From contig NC_041021.1 of assembly GCF_004193775.1 (NCBI RefSeq), positions 23,342,632-23,406,631 of the forward strand: a stretch of DNA of 64,000 nt, read 5' to 3'. This DNA comes from Glycine soja. Its lineage: Eukaryota > Streptophyta > Magnoliopsida > Fabales > Fabaceae. The notes below the pieces were generated by a model, which saw only the letters and a program-made list of their open reading frames with translations, was not told where the DNA came from and did no database searches. Positions 12,706 to 24,395 of this stretch are shown piece after piece (within the stretch, counting starts at the first letter, position 1; each line of letters starts with the position of its first letter). Made by a program: the position numbers and the translations under genes.

Positions 12706-14111
12706 TCAATCATCCTCTGCATGGTCGTTGAGGTCCAACACCTGTGCAGCTGGAGGGTCTTGAAGAACAGGCTGCTCTGGCTCCGATGCTGGTGCAGATG
12801 GCTGGGAATCATTAGTAATGGGTGCTGGAGAGATAGGAACTAGAGAAATAGGCTCCTGAGCTGCTGGTTCCTCCTGAGCGACTGGATCAGTCTCAATGAT
12901 AAACGGCTCAGGAGGAACAAGCTTAGGCTCTTGGGCTACGAAGGCCGCATCCCCTCCCGAAGGAGAAGGCTGGACTCCTAGCCAAGCCACCTGGCTAAGG
13001 AACTCCTCCATGCTCATCATAGGCTGCAGACCTGAGCTCTGTAAGCTCTGCATGATGATCACATGTCCTCTGTGCAGGCTCTGCAACATAGCATATAATG
13101 TCTTTGAAGTAAAGGAAGATGGTCCTATAGAAGGAGTTGTAATAAGAGCTAGTAAGGGTGCAGATGCAGATGAGGTAGAAGAAGCTAGAACTGTAGTGGA
13201 AGGAGCTGCCGATGGGGGAATCTCAGAAGATGGGAGAGTCTCTGACCTCTACCCCTTGGCCTTGCGAGGCCCTCTGAAAGTGACTGAGGGGTCATCGAGG
13301 TTCCAGCAGTTTTTCTTCATGTAAGCCAAATTAATGGTTGGAATGAGACTCTCAAAATATAATGAATTAGAAGTGACTCCCCGGGCTTTGCATAAAGTAG
13401 TGATGAGGGCAAGGAAACCCAGCCTCGAGGAGTCATGTTGTGCAATCATAGAAATCTGACTTGAGATAATATACCCCTAGTTCATGTCCATCTTCTGGAT
13501 GATGCCGTAGATCAACCTGGCCCTGTCCAGTGTTATGTCAGAAGTGTGAGTAGTAGGGGCCAAGTTGGAGAATGAAAGAATGCTCCATGTCTGAGTGAGA
13601 GTGGTCAAATTCTTCCTCAGGATCTTCAAGAGTAGCCCATCTTCATTTAGCTCAAATCCCCTCCCAGGGATGGATAATCGGGCTGCCAGTTCTTGTGGAT
13701 TTGGCCTCAGACGACAGAATCTGGAGTAGGCAGGTAGGCTCTCCCTCTCCTCAATGATCACAATCATCTTCAAGAAGGTGTTGAGGGCGTCTTCATCAAA
13801 CTTAATTAAGTGTCCTTTCACCCTCGCCTGCTTGGGTGATTTATCCTTAGGAAAATAGAAATTCGCATAGAACTCTTTAAGAATGGCAACATCGATGCTC
13901 CCATCCATGAAATTGGTCAGCTCCTTGTGCCAATTCCTTTTCTTGAACTCATCAAATTCTGTGTGATATATCATGACATTTCTCTCATGAAGAATCTTTC
14001 TGCCAATCACAATATCAGAATAGCGATCAGAGGCCTCCTGAGATGTGAATATTGATCGGTCAAATCGGCCTGAGATCCTGAGGCAGGGGCCTTTCTCTTC
14101 CTAAAAGCCAT
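12706..14111 (-). pseudogene. 3'-terminal ORF of Athila-like element ('putative plant transposon protein' type)
   Basis: The ORF starts at an ATG at 14111, directly after TTCTTTTCAG, a good splice-acceptor sequence, with MAFRKRKAP. A frameshift lies near 14060-14090. The frame then runs through ...IDVAILKEFYANFYFP, SPKQARVKGHLIKFD, a PGRGFELNEDG stretch and TTLTQTWSILSFSNLAPTTHTSD. One in-frame stop falls near 13475, right after MDMN, and another near 13247, after GPRKAKG. The C-terminal part, with MLQSLHRGHVIIMQSL and a proline/glutamate-rich tail, ends at 12706. This resembles what I know as the Transposase_32 or putative plant transposon protein family; the function is unknown. It lies between pol and the 3' LTR, where an env-like ORF sits in some Athila elements. 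Two stops and a frameshift make it a pseudogene. Confidence 0.75.
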
Positions 14112-15046
14112 CTGAAAAGAATTAGATCAAACAATTGGGTTAAAACAGGATTATTCTCAACAGAAACAAAAAAATAAAACTGAAAATAGGACTGGGCATT
14201 TAGCGCAGAAGGCTAGGCTTAGCGCGCCATATGAAAATTTACTCATGGGCTAAGCGCGATAGCCACGTGCTTAGCTTGAGTACTCAGAAAATATTGTTTT
14301 GCAGAATTGGTTTGGCACAGCAAGCTGGGCTTAACCTAAATCCATAATTTTCACAAACAGAGAGAGATTTGAGCTTGGCACGATAGGCGCGCTTAGCTCA
14401 ACCTCACAAAAACATAGCAAAGGCTTAGCGCCTTATTCCATAAATATGAAAATCAGAGACGAAATTGCACTTAGCCTAGCAACCAGGCTTAGCGCTGAAG
14501 AAAATTGTGAAAAATTTCTAAGTGTCTGAAAATACTACTCTCGCTTAGTGCATAGATGCGCTTAGCGAGCTCATCATTGAAACTCATCATTGAAACTCAT
14601 CAGAAGGATGAACGCGCTTAACGCGACATGGTCATGCTTAGTGTGATCATCTGGAAATCTAAAAATTTGACAGTTGCGATGAACTGGCAAAGTGCAGCTG
14701 GCGCGCTTAGCGCGTTCATCGTGATTTCCAGCATAAATGGGGGGTCTTCACCCCTCTTACAGGCATTGCCCCTATTGGGCTCTAAGACCTAACTAAACCC
14801 TGCATTGTAAACCCTAAAACTTAAAACACAAAAGCTAAACATAAATGCAACTAAAAAGCTATAAATTGTTTACCCTAAGGTTTAAGCTTCTGAAGGAAAA
14901 AGAAAATACCATAAAAAGCTTACTTGGATTGAGGTGAAAGATGTAAGATGAGAGCAAGAATGCAGGAGAATAGACTCAAAGCACACGCAGAAAAAATGCA
15001 CACAAGCACAGCGGTAGGCACAAGCACAAGAGAGTAAAAGCTTCTG
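14112..15046 (-). other. Spacer between pol and the 3' ORF, level-1 element (left part)
   Basis: Noncoding, with dense GCTTAGCGC, GCGCTTAGCG and related words from about 14195 to 14725. It continues at 43080 on the other side of the level-2 insertion. The last five bases before the insertion, AGTAC (15047-15051), are the left target duplication. Confidence 0.7.
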
Positions 15047-15051
15047 AGTAC

Positions 15052-16445
15052 TGTTATTCAATGAATATGACTAACTTTTGTGTAGGAAATTTGTGCAAAT
15101 TGTATCTAACTCCTCCCATTTATGGTTATTTTGTAGTGTTGTAATTAATTTTTGTTAAATATTGGTACTAAGTACTTAGTACTCCCATTTTGTGTATTTA
15201 ATAATCATTTCCTTTCAATTTCAGGTTAATTAGACAAGTTTGTGAAGTACTGATTTTTAGCTTCTCGCTAAGCTAATCTGCCGGCTTAGCGAGCCATCCG
15301 CTGAGTGCGAGGAAGAATCTAGAAGAAGGATGAGCTGGACACATGCGCTAAGCAAGGGCTCATCCCGCTAAGCACACTGCTTGCATGCATTCGCTAAGCA
15401 AGAAGACGCGTGTTAAGCCGAAATTCACTTATGCTTGCTAAGCGAGCCAGAGTTGCACTAAGCGAGAAAGCGCCAACAAGGCCACCTATTTAAGCCTGAA
15501 ATCCGAAATGGAGAGGGAGTTTGGGATTTTCCTTGAGCTTCTGCATTTTTTAGAGATTTCTAGAGAGAGAAAGGTCCAAGTTCCAGAGAGTTTTGAGAGC
15601 TTTCGATATGCGAAGACTGGCAGAGAATTGAGCTTGAAGAGGAAGCCATCCTAAGTGCATGAGATAAGTCTATGAGTGATTGTGAGGTTCTAGAAGTGGA
15701 GGAGACATCCCCACTACTTGTATTTCTTCAATCCTTCATTTTTCTCTTCTCTTTGTTGTAAAGGAAGCTTCCCAGATATGGAGAGCTAAATCCTCTTTTG
15801 GTTCTTCCTTGTAGGTACTTGATGTAAATACCTGTATATCTATTTAATGATGTTTTATGTGTTCTCTGTGCTATCAGTACGTCATTTCAGTGTGCTTTTG
15901 CCTTGATCACGTAGATGCATGCTTTGTTAGGATCATTCAACAGTGGGAACTGGTCTGATTCTTAGAACTTGATAGGACAGAGCTAGTTTATTGTATTATC
16001 GGGAGGGATCAGGGTACGGTAACCTAGTTGTTTGTATGTTTATCTTAATGCTGTTGTAGTCGAGTTTAGCCCAACAAGAGGAATCTGAGGATGATGCTTG
16101 ATCAGGATTAGGCTAAACTATCACGAGGGATCGAGGTTTAGCATTTCAGGAGACACCATAGAACACGTGAGCATTGTTAAGTAGAGAATATCCTTATAAC
16201 ATCAAGCACCTAATAGGAAGACCAACACGTTTTCTACTTGTCTTTACACATCATTACTCACATGATTTTCCTTTTTAATAGTTAGTTTACATACCTGTTC
16301 ATAGTCCACACATATCTTTTCATACTAGACACTTATTCACTGAATGTAGCTTTACCAACTAACACAAGTTCCCCGAGAGTTTGATACTCGGTTCTTACCG
16401 TTTTATACTACTTGCATGATCCGGTGCACTTGTCGGGCTCGACCA
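15052..16445 (+). mobile_element. 5' LTR of level-2 element
   Basis: Starts TGTTATTCAATGAATATGAC and ends GGGCTCGACCA, six bases before a tRNA-Asp-type primer site. It closely matches the LTR at 41762-43074 along its length, including 'acttagtactcccattttg' and the GCTAAGC-rich block at 15260-15450. The promoter would lie here, but I could not place a TATA box with confidence. Confidence 0.9.
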
Positions 16446-16451
16446 TGTTTT

Positions 16452-16469
16452 TGGCGCCGTTGCCGGGGA
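16452..16469 (+). other. Primer-binding site (tRNA-Asp type)
   Basis: TGGCGCCGTTGCCGGGGA lies just downstream of the 5' LTR. It is the complement of the 3' end of plant tRNA-Asp, the primer site typical of Athila-like elements. Bases 16470-16790 that follow are noncoding leader. Confidence 0.9.
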
Positions 16470-16789
16470 ACTTTTCTATTTGGAAAGTTAGTTCAGTCCT
16501 AGGTATCTATTCTTTATTCTTTGATTAACTGTGAATATTTGCTTTCAATTCATATTTGTTTTCTTCTTGAAATGGATAACCGTTGTTTCTGTTAGTGTTT
16601 TGTATGTATAAAATCTCCTACAGGTAGCCCAGTTATTCTGAAGAAATACAATCTTCTACCGCTGTATCATGAAGATTGTTATCTCTATTCCACTAAGCAA
16701 TTTTGATTTTGCTGGAGGAGAGCATTATCAGGACAATTATTATTTCTATTCTATAAATAAATCCGGCTGGAGATAGGAGTCGACCATGT

Positions 16790-18272
16790 ACAATCATCAT
16801 GAGAAAGGAAGAGCTCCTGATCTTGAAAGTGTATTGGCAGACTTTATGACATATCAAGCTAGCTTTAAAGGTAATTTCTATTCAATGCAACAGTAGGGAA
16901 CTCAGTTTGGAAAGGACTATTCTTTTGAAGATTATCAATGGGAATCAGAATGGCAACCTTGTTATCAAAATGAAGTAGAATGATTGTCTAATATGGATGA
17001 CCTATTAATGCAATTCAAGGGTACAGTAGATTCAATGCAACAAGCATTTAAAAGAGCTGAGACTCAAATTGGTAAGTTGATGGATGACATGACTAAAGTT
17101 TTGGTCAGAAGAGAAGAAGAGTATGCAGAGATTGAAACACATCAAGAAAGTATTCTTCAAGTTAACATAGTCCATCATCAATTAATCACCAAAGAAGAAA
17201 AGGATGAAGTCTACATTATTCCAAAATATTCCTGCATGGCAACTACTGGCTATGTTGTAGGCAAAGATAATGGTCGATTGGAACTTAGTGTAGAGGATTA
17301 GAAAATCTCCTTTGATCTCTTTGAAGTAATGAAACACCCAGATATGAGTGATGCCTATTTTGAAGAAGAAGAGGTGGAGCAGGAGATAGCATTTTCAGCT
17401 TCAACCATGGTACTACAGTTCCCTTTGGAAAAAAGAATTTGATTATGTGATAGGCTGCCTAGCTTGTGATGAAGAGCTTGATGATCCAAAAGATAACTCT
17501 GTTGGTCATGTGGTTTTTGAAGATTTGGAAAAAAAATAGACCAATAGAAAAGCCCAAAGCAGAATTGAAGACCCTTCTAGCACATTTAAAGTATGTATTC
17601 TTGGAGGATAATGAGACTAAATCCGTTATAATTAGCAGCTCCTTGCAGAAGAAAGAAGAGGATCAACTGGTGCAAATTCAAAAAAATTGTAAAGCTGTTA
17701 TTGGTTGGCACATCTCTAACTTAAAAGGAATCAGTCCATCATATTGTATGCACAACATCAATTTGGAAGATGATTACAAGCCCATGTGACAACCTTAAAG
17801 AAGATTGAATCATATAATGAAAAAAGAAGTGAGAAAAGAAGTGCTCAAGTTGTTAGAGGCAGGGCTCATCTATCCAATTTTGGACAGTTCATGGGTTAGT
17901 CCTGTTCATGTTGTTCCGAAAAAGGGAGGTATGACAGTGGTCAAGAATGATAGAGATGAGCTAATTCCTACAAGAACAGTCACCAGATGGAGAATGTGTA
18001 TTGATTACAGGAAGCTCAATGAAGCCACATGGAAAGATCATTACCTACTTCCCTTCATGGGTCAAATGCTTGAGAGACTTGCATGGCAATCTTTCTACTA
18101 TTTCTTGGATGGATACTCGGGCTACAATCAAATTGTAGTAGATCCTCAGGACCAAGAAAAGACAGCTTTCACATGCCCCTTTAGTGTATTTGCTTATCGC
18201 CACATATTGTTTGGTTTATGTAATACCCCAGCTACTTTCCAGAGATGAATGATGGCAATTTTTACTAAGGCC
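16790..18272 (+). pseudogene. Athila-like gag-pol, truncated in the reverse transcriptase
   Basis: A broken frame with stops. The gag remnant (about 16790-17300) includes YNHHEKGRAPDLES and the coiled region MDDLLMQFKGTVDSMQQAF..TQIGKLMDDM. Around 17300-17560 the frame is destroyed and no protease active site is visible. The pol part (17560-18248) is well preserved: the linker ELKTLLAHLKYVFL, KGISPSYCMH, then the RT motifs LLEAGLIYPI..SSWVSPVHVVPKK, RMCIDYRKLNEAT and FLDGYSGYNQI (first catalytic Asp), ending FGLCNTPATFQR, a stop, then MMAIFTK. The sequence then jumps, near 18272, into the 3' ORF. The YxDD box, RNase H and integrase are absent. RT copies RNA into DNA in the particle; this copy cannot. 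Confidence 0.88.
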
Positions 18273-18786
18273 CTTTCCACTTCAGCACCATCAGAGGCAC
18301 CATCACCTTCTTCTTCTACACTTCCTCCCTTTTCCTCCATAGAGATCCTAGTGATTCCTCTAGCACCTTCACAGATTCCACTTCTAGCTCTTCTCTCTGT
18401 AGGTCCATCAGATCTTATTTTTACTCCTCAGATGCTTCACTCCATGCTCCAGAGCATCCATAGAAGGCAGTCCATCATCATGCAGAGCCTTTAGGGCTTG
18501 GGCTTGCCTTCCATTATGAGCATGGAGGAGTTTGATGCAGAGGTATCCTAGCCAGGAGACCAGCCTTCTTCCTTTGAAGGGGGTGGGGCCTCCATAGCCT
18601 AGGAGCCTGTGATTAAGGAGCCACCAGCAGCAGCAGCATCATCATCACCAGCACCAGCACCATCATCATCACCACTCCAGCTTAGACCCCACAGCCATCT
18701 CCACCATCTGCACCTGCTCCTGAGGAGACTCAGCCATCAACACTGGATCTTAATGAAGACCAGCCACAGGAGGAGCAAGTCATTTA
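18273..18786 (+). pseudogene. C-terminal fragment of the 3' ORF, joined to RT
   Basis: Directly follows the RT fragment. The reading frame gives a Pro/Ser-rich segment, then MLHSMLQSIHRRQSIIMQSL and MSMEEF, which are the C-terminal landmarks of the 3' ORF at 12706-14111. Stops interrupt it near 18492, 18549 and 18600, and a Pro/Ala/Ser-rich tail follows. The N-terminal conserved part is missing, so this is the right side of a large internal deletion. Confidence 0.7.
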
Positions 18787-19140
18787 ATTTTATTTTGTTT
18801 TGCATTATGAACACTTTAGTTTAATTTAAGTTATTTTATGCTTTATGTCATTTAAATTTCAGCTTTTATGTTTCTGTTCTTTAAATTACAACATTTTAAT
18901 TTCAGTAGCATAGTTGTTTGTTTGCTTGAAATTCATGGTGCCGCTAAGCGTAACCTTGCTGAGCTTAGCGCATACCTGTTGCGGCCTTGATTCGGCTAAA
19001 GCGCACCTTGTTGCACTAAGCGGAAGTGTTATATTTCTGAGGGCACATTAAGCGAGCTGTATCCCACTAAGTGTCTATCGTCAATTTCAGCAACTTGAAT
19101 AAATGTAATCTAAGGTGAATTTTGAGTTATTTTCATTACA
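18787..19140 (+). other. Spacer with GCTTAGCGC words and an acceptor-like end
   Basis: Noncoding T-rich spacer. GCTAAGCG, CTTAGCGC and GCACTAAGCG words lie at about 18950-19080. It ends TTATTTTCATTACAG directly before the ATG of the next ORF, the same arrangement as at 14112-14121 in the level-1 element. Confidence 0.6.
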
Positions 19141-19705
19141 GATGGCATCGACAAAAAGGAAAACCAAGGCCAGTACAAATGACATCCCTTCACCATCTAC
19201 TCCAGCGCCTCCGTCTGCATCAACAGGACCAGATGCCCAGAGCTCCCAAATCACAACCACTATGCTGCAAAGCTTATTCCAGGGACAAGTTATTATCATG
19301 CAAAGCCTACAGATGGTAGCTTCTCCAGGGTCCATTCTATTAGTGGAGCAGTTCCTTGAGCAGGTGGCCTGACCTGGAGCTTAACCCTCGATTGTGAGAA
19401 CTTGTGGAAGGTTTGTAGCTCAGGCACCTCAATAGGAGAGATCCGACAAGGCTGCTGCTCCTCCTGAGCCTATACCTGTGCAGGTTGAACCAATGCCAGC
19501 AAGTCCATATTCTCCAGTGGCAGATCCATCTTGTCCCAAACTTGAAGTAGCTCCCCCATCTTCACCTATTGTTATCATCTCTGAAGACTCTACAGAGTCA
19601 GCATCTGGAGAAGTTGTTGCTCTCTCTGATTCCCCCATTTTCCATCTGATAGATGAGGAGGATGCTCAGACTTGGAATACCCAGGATCTATCTCTGGACT
19701 TTTAA
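19141..19705 (+). pseudogene. Internally deleted second copy of the 3' ORF
   Basis: Begins MASTKRKTKASTNDIPSPS, a basic N-terminus like MAFRKRKAP of the level-1 copy. It passes straight to the C-terminal landmarks MLQSLFQGQVIIMQSLQ and LLVEQFLEQVA, so the central conserved domain is gone. Stops occur at about 19371, 19381 and 19432. The frame then reopens into an acidic tail, PSSPIVIISEDSTESASGE...DAQTWNTQDLSLDF, ending at 19705. Two partial 3' ORFs in tandem within one element suggest unequal recombination between related elements. Confidence 0.65.
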
Positions 19706-19975
19706 ATTCCTGATGATTTTGCTTTTTGGAAATTATTATAACTATTATATTTCAGTACATTGTTTTAGTGATTTTGGCTGATGTCTTTATATACTTGTTT
19801 TTTTTAACAGTTAGTATGCATGTTTTGAAGCATACGAAACAATTTGACTTGATCATGATGATTATGCAGTGAAACACTTTTATCTTTTTGTGAAATGGGT
19901 GTTATAATCTAAGTTTGGATTGAATGCATGATTATGATGAAGATTGTGTTTCTTTTCATAAGTTTGAGCCAGTGT
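19706..19975 (+). other. Start of level-2 3' UTR, interrupted by level 3
   Basis: Noncoding AT-rich sequence after the 3' ORF. It stops at GTATG (19976-19980), the left target duplication of the Ogre-like insertion, and resumes at 39078. Confidence 0.65.
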
Positions 19976-19980
19976 GTATG

Positions 19981-21682
19981 TGACGCAACCTACCCTTTGG
20001 CAGGAGGGCGATGCGAGACTCACGAATGCGTCTTCCAAGGGAGAAAAATGCGCGGAGTCGCCAACAACGTTTATTTGAGGAAAACATCGAAAAAACCAGA
20101 AAGGTGTGGTCTACGAACTTTAATCGTGAAAGATTCGGGAGTTGTTTTTACGCACGGGGAAGGTATTAGCACCCCACGCGTCCATCAGAAGGGATGGCAG
20201 CCTTTAATCAAGTGTGCAAATATGACTTCAAGATGTTTTATTTTTCCTTTTTTTCATGTCTTTTTTTGTGTTTTTATGCTTTTTATATTTTTTATCTTGG
20301 TGTGGTCGACAAGGGTGTTTCCCTCGCTCCTACGTATCCTCAATTGCGATGAGAAAATCAGACCTACGTAGTTCTTTCGGAACTAAACCTTGGTTAAGTT
20401 GTTTTTATCTTATTTTCCGCAAGATAGATTTTAATTGAACAAAGATCATTTCAAGGTGTTTGGACCATTAAAACGATCTTTTGATTTTGAAATGAGAGAA
20501 ACATTAAGGTGTTGTACCATTAACGATTTCTTGAGGTGGTCGACAAAAGCGGTAAAGTTACACATTGATTTTATGCTTTTAAACAGTCCATGTCAACCGA
20601 TAAAAGTAAAGTGGACCATTAAAGGCGTTGGACCTTAAAACGGTTTTTAGTGATTTTTGCGGACAAAGCTAGATTTGTGAGTTGATTTTAGCTTTAGTTT
20701 CACTTTGGTTATTAGTCAATTCATTCGAGGAAATTTCCAATGAAAAACGTCCGATTGATTATTGATTATGTTATTCAAAGATATTTTGATTATTTTATTA
20801 TTATTTTACCCTTTTTTTGATTTAACCGAGGTTACAGCGTGAACGATCGGTTGGATTTTATTTTAACAATGATTAAACAAGATTACAACACAAATGATCA
20901 GTTGAAATTCATTTTATCATTTATTAGGCGAGATAACGGCTTAAATAAACGGTTAAAGCACGTTAAAAGGGGGTATGGAAAACAAACGAAATGAAAATAA
21001 AAGCACGCAAAACAAGTAGGGACCACTAAGGGTGCATAAAATGAATTGAAAGATTCAATTTCGAGAACTTACTGGTTGAAGACCGAAGAACGAAGAAGAA
21101 CGAAGAAGAACGAACAACGAATGATGAAGAACGGTGAAGAATCTCCACGAAATCGCTCACGAAAACGTCTCGGAAGCACCTCGGCTTGGATTTTTTTCAC
21201 GGAAACAATTTTTCTCACAAATTTCGAGAGAATTCTCAATACCAGAAGGGCTGGACATCTTTGCTCTGCCCTCTTTCCCTTATTTATAGGAGAAAAAAGG
21301 GAGGTGGTTGCCGCCCACCTCGCCGAGGCGAGCAGGGTTGCTTCCACCAAAAGGCACCGCCTTCTGTTGGAACCCTCAGGAAGGCCCAAGTGGGCCTGGT
21401 TGTTATTTGCACCCCCTTTTCACTAAATACACCCCTTTTTGTGTTTTTTTATTGATTTTCTTTCCGAAACATTACGGAACTTTACGGATTATGAAACGAC
21501 ACCCATTTTCTTTCCGAAATGTTGTGAAACCTTATGGATTATGCAACGATGCTTGTTTTCCTTTCGGAATGTTGTGAAACTTTACAGATTATGCAACGAT
21601 GCTTGTTTCGAGGGTTCCAAAGGGAGGAAACAAGGTTCAAGGGCTGACTGCAAGTACTCCCGGACGAAATTAGGATATGATA
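19981..21682 (-). mobile_element. 3' LTR of level-3 Ogre-like element
   Basis: The left end TGACGCAACC corresponds to TGTCGCAACC at 55319. The right end GGATATGATA corresponds to the LTR start TGTCATACCC with two changes. The polypurine tract follows directly. The last 335 bp match 38747-39072 closely, with shared words such as AAGGCCCAAGTGGGCCTGG. Near 20318-20375 lies the TCCTACGTATCCTC...CCTACGTAGTTC inverted motif. Open frames inside it (for example 21046-21426) are not genes. Confidence 0.9.
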
Positions 21683-21699
21683 GTTTCCCCTCTTTACTT
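21683..21699 (-). other. Polypurine tract, level 3
   Basis: The minus strand reads AAGTAAAGAGGGGAAAC directly before the LTR. The same position at 51430 and 57432 reads AAGTAAAGAGGGGCAAC. Confidence 0.85.
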
Positions 21700-22790
21700 A
21701 TCTTTTATTCGTGATAAAAGGGAAGTAAAGACAAGACACTAATTTCGTTTGAGCGTAACATCACTTGGCCGATGAATATCCCAACCAGCGGAACCTGTCA
21801 TTCAGAAAGAGAAAAAATGACAGGGGCGTTAGCAGAACTTCAGTGCCTCGAAAGTGACAAGACGGGATAACCATGACGTTTCCACATGCTATCGAACTTG
21901 ATCGTCCCCGCCTAGCAGAGAAGAATCTCATGCTTCGTCGGGCTTGAATTTCTTCGGATGACGAAAGTAAAAACCTGCAAAAATTTTCAAAATAATCGTA
22001 ATTGGATGACCAATATCATCCCGATACCATCGTCCTCGTTCGCCTGGGTTGACGAAAGGTGCGGATAACCATACGGTACCCCCGCATGTCATCGGACTCA
22101 TTGTATCTGGATGACAAAAGGTGCAGAAGACGATGTTAGTCTCAGCGTGTCAACGGGCTCATTTGCCTCTGGTTGATGAAAGGTACGGATAACCATAAGG
22201 TACCCCCGTATGTCATTGGACTCGCTGTCTTTGGATGACAAAAGGTGCAGAAGACGACGTTACTCTCCGAGTGTCAACGGGCTCATATCCCTCCTGGTTG
22301 ACAAAAGGTACGGATAACCATACGGTACCCCTGCCTGCCACCTGACTTCCTGGGTCAGAGTTAATAGAAATCGTTCATACGGATAACCGCTTGGGTATCT
22401 CTGCATGTCACCGGAATCGCTGTCTCTGGATGACAAAAGGTACAGAAGACGACATTAGTCTCTGCATGTCAACGGGCTCGCTCCCCCCCTAGTTGACAAA
22501 GGTACAAAACACGATGTTAGTCTCTGCATGTCAACGAGCCCGTTTGCCCCTGGTTGACGAAAGGTACAGATAACCATACGGTACCCCCGTCTGCCACCAG
22601 ACTTCTCGGGTCAGGGTTAACAGAAATTGTTTGTACGGATAATCGCTTGGGTATCTCTGCATGTCACCGGACTCGCCGTCTCTAGATGACAAAAGGTGCA
22701 GAAGACGATGTTAGTCTCTGCATGCTACCGGACTCTGAGTCTGACGGATAGCAAATGAGTGTGTGCGGGTTACCGTATAGGGCATCTCCG
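21700..22790 (-). repeat. Degenerate tandem repeats in the level-3 3' UTR
   Basis: From about 21990, units of about 60-65 bp contain TGGATGACAAAAGGTGCAGA or TTGACGAAAGGTACGGATAACC, followed by 'gtatctctgcatgtca' and 'cgggctc' words. The units are diverged and irregular. They are recognisably the same family as the much more uniform array at 58401-59890. Confidence 0.75.
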
Positions 22791-22848
22791 CGTGCCAACG
22801 GACTCACAGGTCACAATAGCAAAAGGTGGGGCGGTCGATAAAAGCAAG

Positions 22849-22913
22849 GCTTTTGCTCCTACGTATCCTCAATTTGTGACGAGGAATTCAGACCTACGTA
22901 GTTCTTGCAAAAG
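22849..22913. other. Three-stem palindromic element, 3' UTR copy
   Basis: Nested inverted words: GCTTTTGC with GCAAAAG, CTACGTA with TACGTAG, and CCTC with GAGG in the centre. It is the same arrangement as at 55939-56003 in an LTR. The structure is predicted from sequence; no function is known to me. Confidence 0.6.
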
Positions 22914-24395
22914 TGAGGCTAAAATAGTCTCAATGTTCTCTCACTAAAATATGAACATGCTTTAGTAAAGATACAAACTTCCAACTGATCAGAGCAACAT
23001 CTAATTTCTGGTGAAAAATAATGTGTCTATTGGGGAAGGAGAGCATGCTGATAAAATTTTCTCATAACCATAAATGAGATTTTGGATGTTAGCGTTTTGT
23101 TTCTAAATGACCATTTAGAGGAAACATTGGGTCCAACAAAAATAGAAGAAAATCACTCAAAGTGTATCAATCTCACACAGGTAAGTGTTTTATCCTAATT
23201 CCAAACCATAGATATGTCATGACTTGATTTTGCAAATCATTTCCTATCAAATCAAAGATTACATGCGTGATCATGGATCAATAGGACTTTTTTCGGGAAT
23301 GGTGTCTTGGTGAGGAATTTGGCTATGAGTGTTTGGGCCTTTTCCTTCATTGTTTTTGTTTAGTGTGGGGCGAGAAAGTCGCTAGCGCACAGGACTTTGG
23401 TTGGCGATCAAAGGGAGAGGACCACTTCAAGTTGTGGTTTCCTTTCTTTTCTTGTTTACTTGTGACAATTCTGTATTGTTTAGATATTGTTCTGGTCCAG
23501 AGACCTTTCTATATATTTCTTTTGTTTTCTTCCGATCTTTGATTGGGAATTTCCTTCTTTTTCTTTCTTCCGATCATTGATCGGGAACTTTCTTTTTCTT
23601 TCCTTCCTTTTTCTTTTGAGGGAAAGGATGGGCATTCTCACCCTGGATCAAGGTTTATGGTGATTTGGCATTTTTGGCTCAAGGCTTGTAGAACAACTGG
23701 ACATGATATATGCCAAGGTGTTGGTTTGGCCAGCGGTTCAGGGATAAAGGGAATGTCCCACATTATTTCCATGACACACATGCAACAATGATGATTAGGA
23801 AATTTTATGCAAAACTGGTCATGCATGCACCCATGTGGACACTCAAGCACCAAGTTTTTATGGTCATGTGACACTAGGGCTCAGGATTCATTTTTCCTAT
23901 TTAAGTCAACCCAGTGTTTCCAAAACATGCTCTTTTATCAATTTATGCATTCATCCGAGTCCATTTTGGGTGTTTGAGAAAATTTTCACAGCATTCACCC
24001 TTCAGGTGTATACACATTTTTTCAACAAACCCCTTTGTTTTGATCGGTGAATTTTTCCAAAGAAAAGTTGGAAGTTATTTCTTTTCAAAAGCGTGTTGGC
24101 TTTTAGTTAACCAAAGCATTTTTTTATTTTTTATCTATTATATTATTATTATTTTTTCTTTTCTGAAAAGGTCGTGCGAACAAGGGTGCACACGGCCTAC
24201 CTACGTGAAATCACAAAGTAAACGGAAAAAATGCAATGATAAGTCGCAATGAAAAACAGTGACAAAACAACTGAGAGCCGTAATGCCAGATCATAGTGGA
24301 AACAAAAACAATAACTGAAAGTAGTAATGTTACATGACAACAAAAGCAATAACTGAAAGCAGTAATGTAAATCACAAAAAGTGCGGCGACCTTGG
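22914..24395 (-). other. Rest of level-3 3' UTR
   Basis: No coding signal. It is collinear with 60260-61560 of the other Ogre-like element: shared blocks include 'aaccataaatgagattttggatgttag' (23057, 60399), 'catgcgtgatcatggatcaatagg' (23262, 60597) and 'catgcatgcacc' (23820, 61254). The T/C-rich tract at 23500-23620 corresponds to the expanded one at 60880-61080. Confidence 0.75.

Noticed and set aside
12706..14111. Functional envelope gene or a DNA transposase
   Set aside because: Position resembles env, and the family name includes 'transposon', but no signal peptide, membrane segment or catalytic triad is visible. Only a protein of unknown function is supported.
21046..21714. Overlapping frames of about 90-125 codons
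   Set aside because: They lie inside the level-3 3' LTR, on both strands, without motifs. Similar frames appear in the homologous LTRs at 45625 and 56606.
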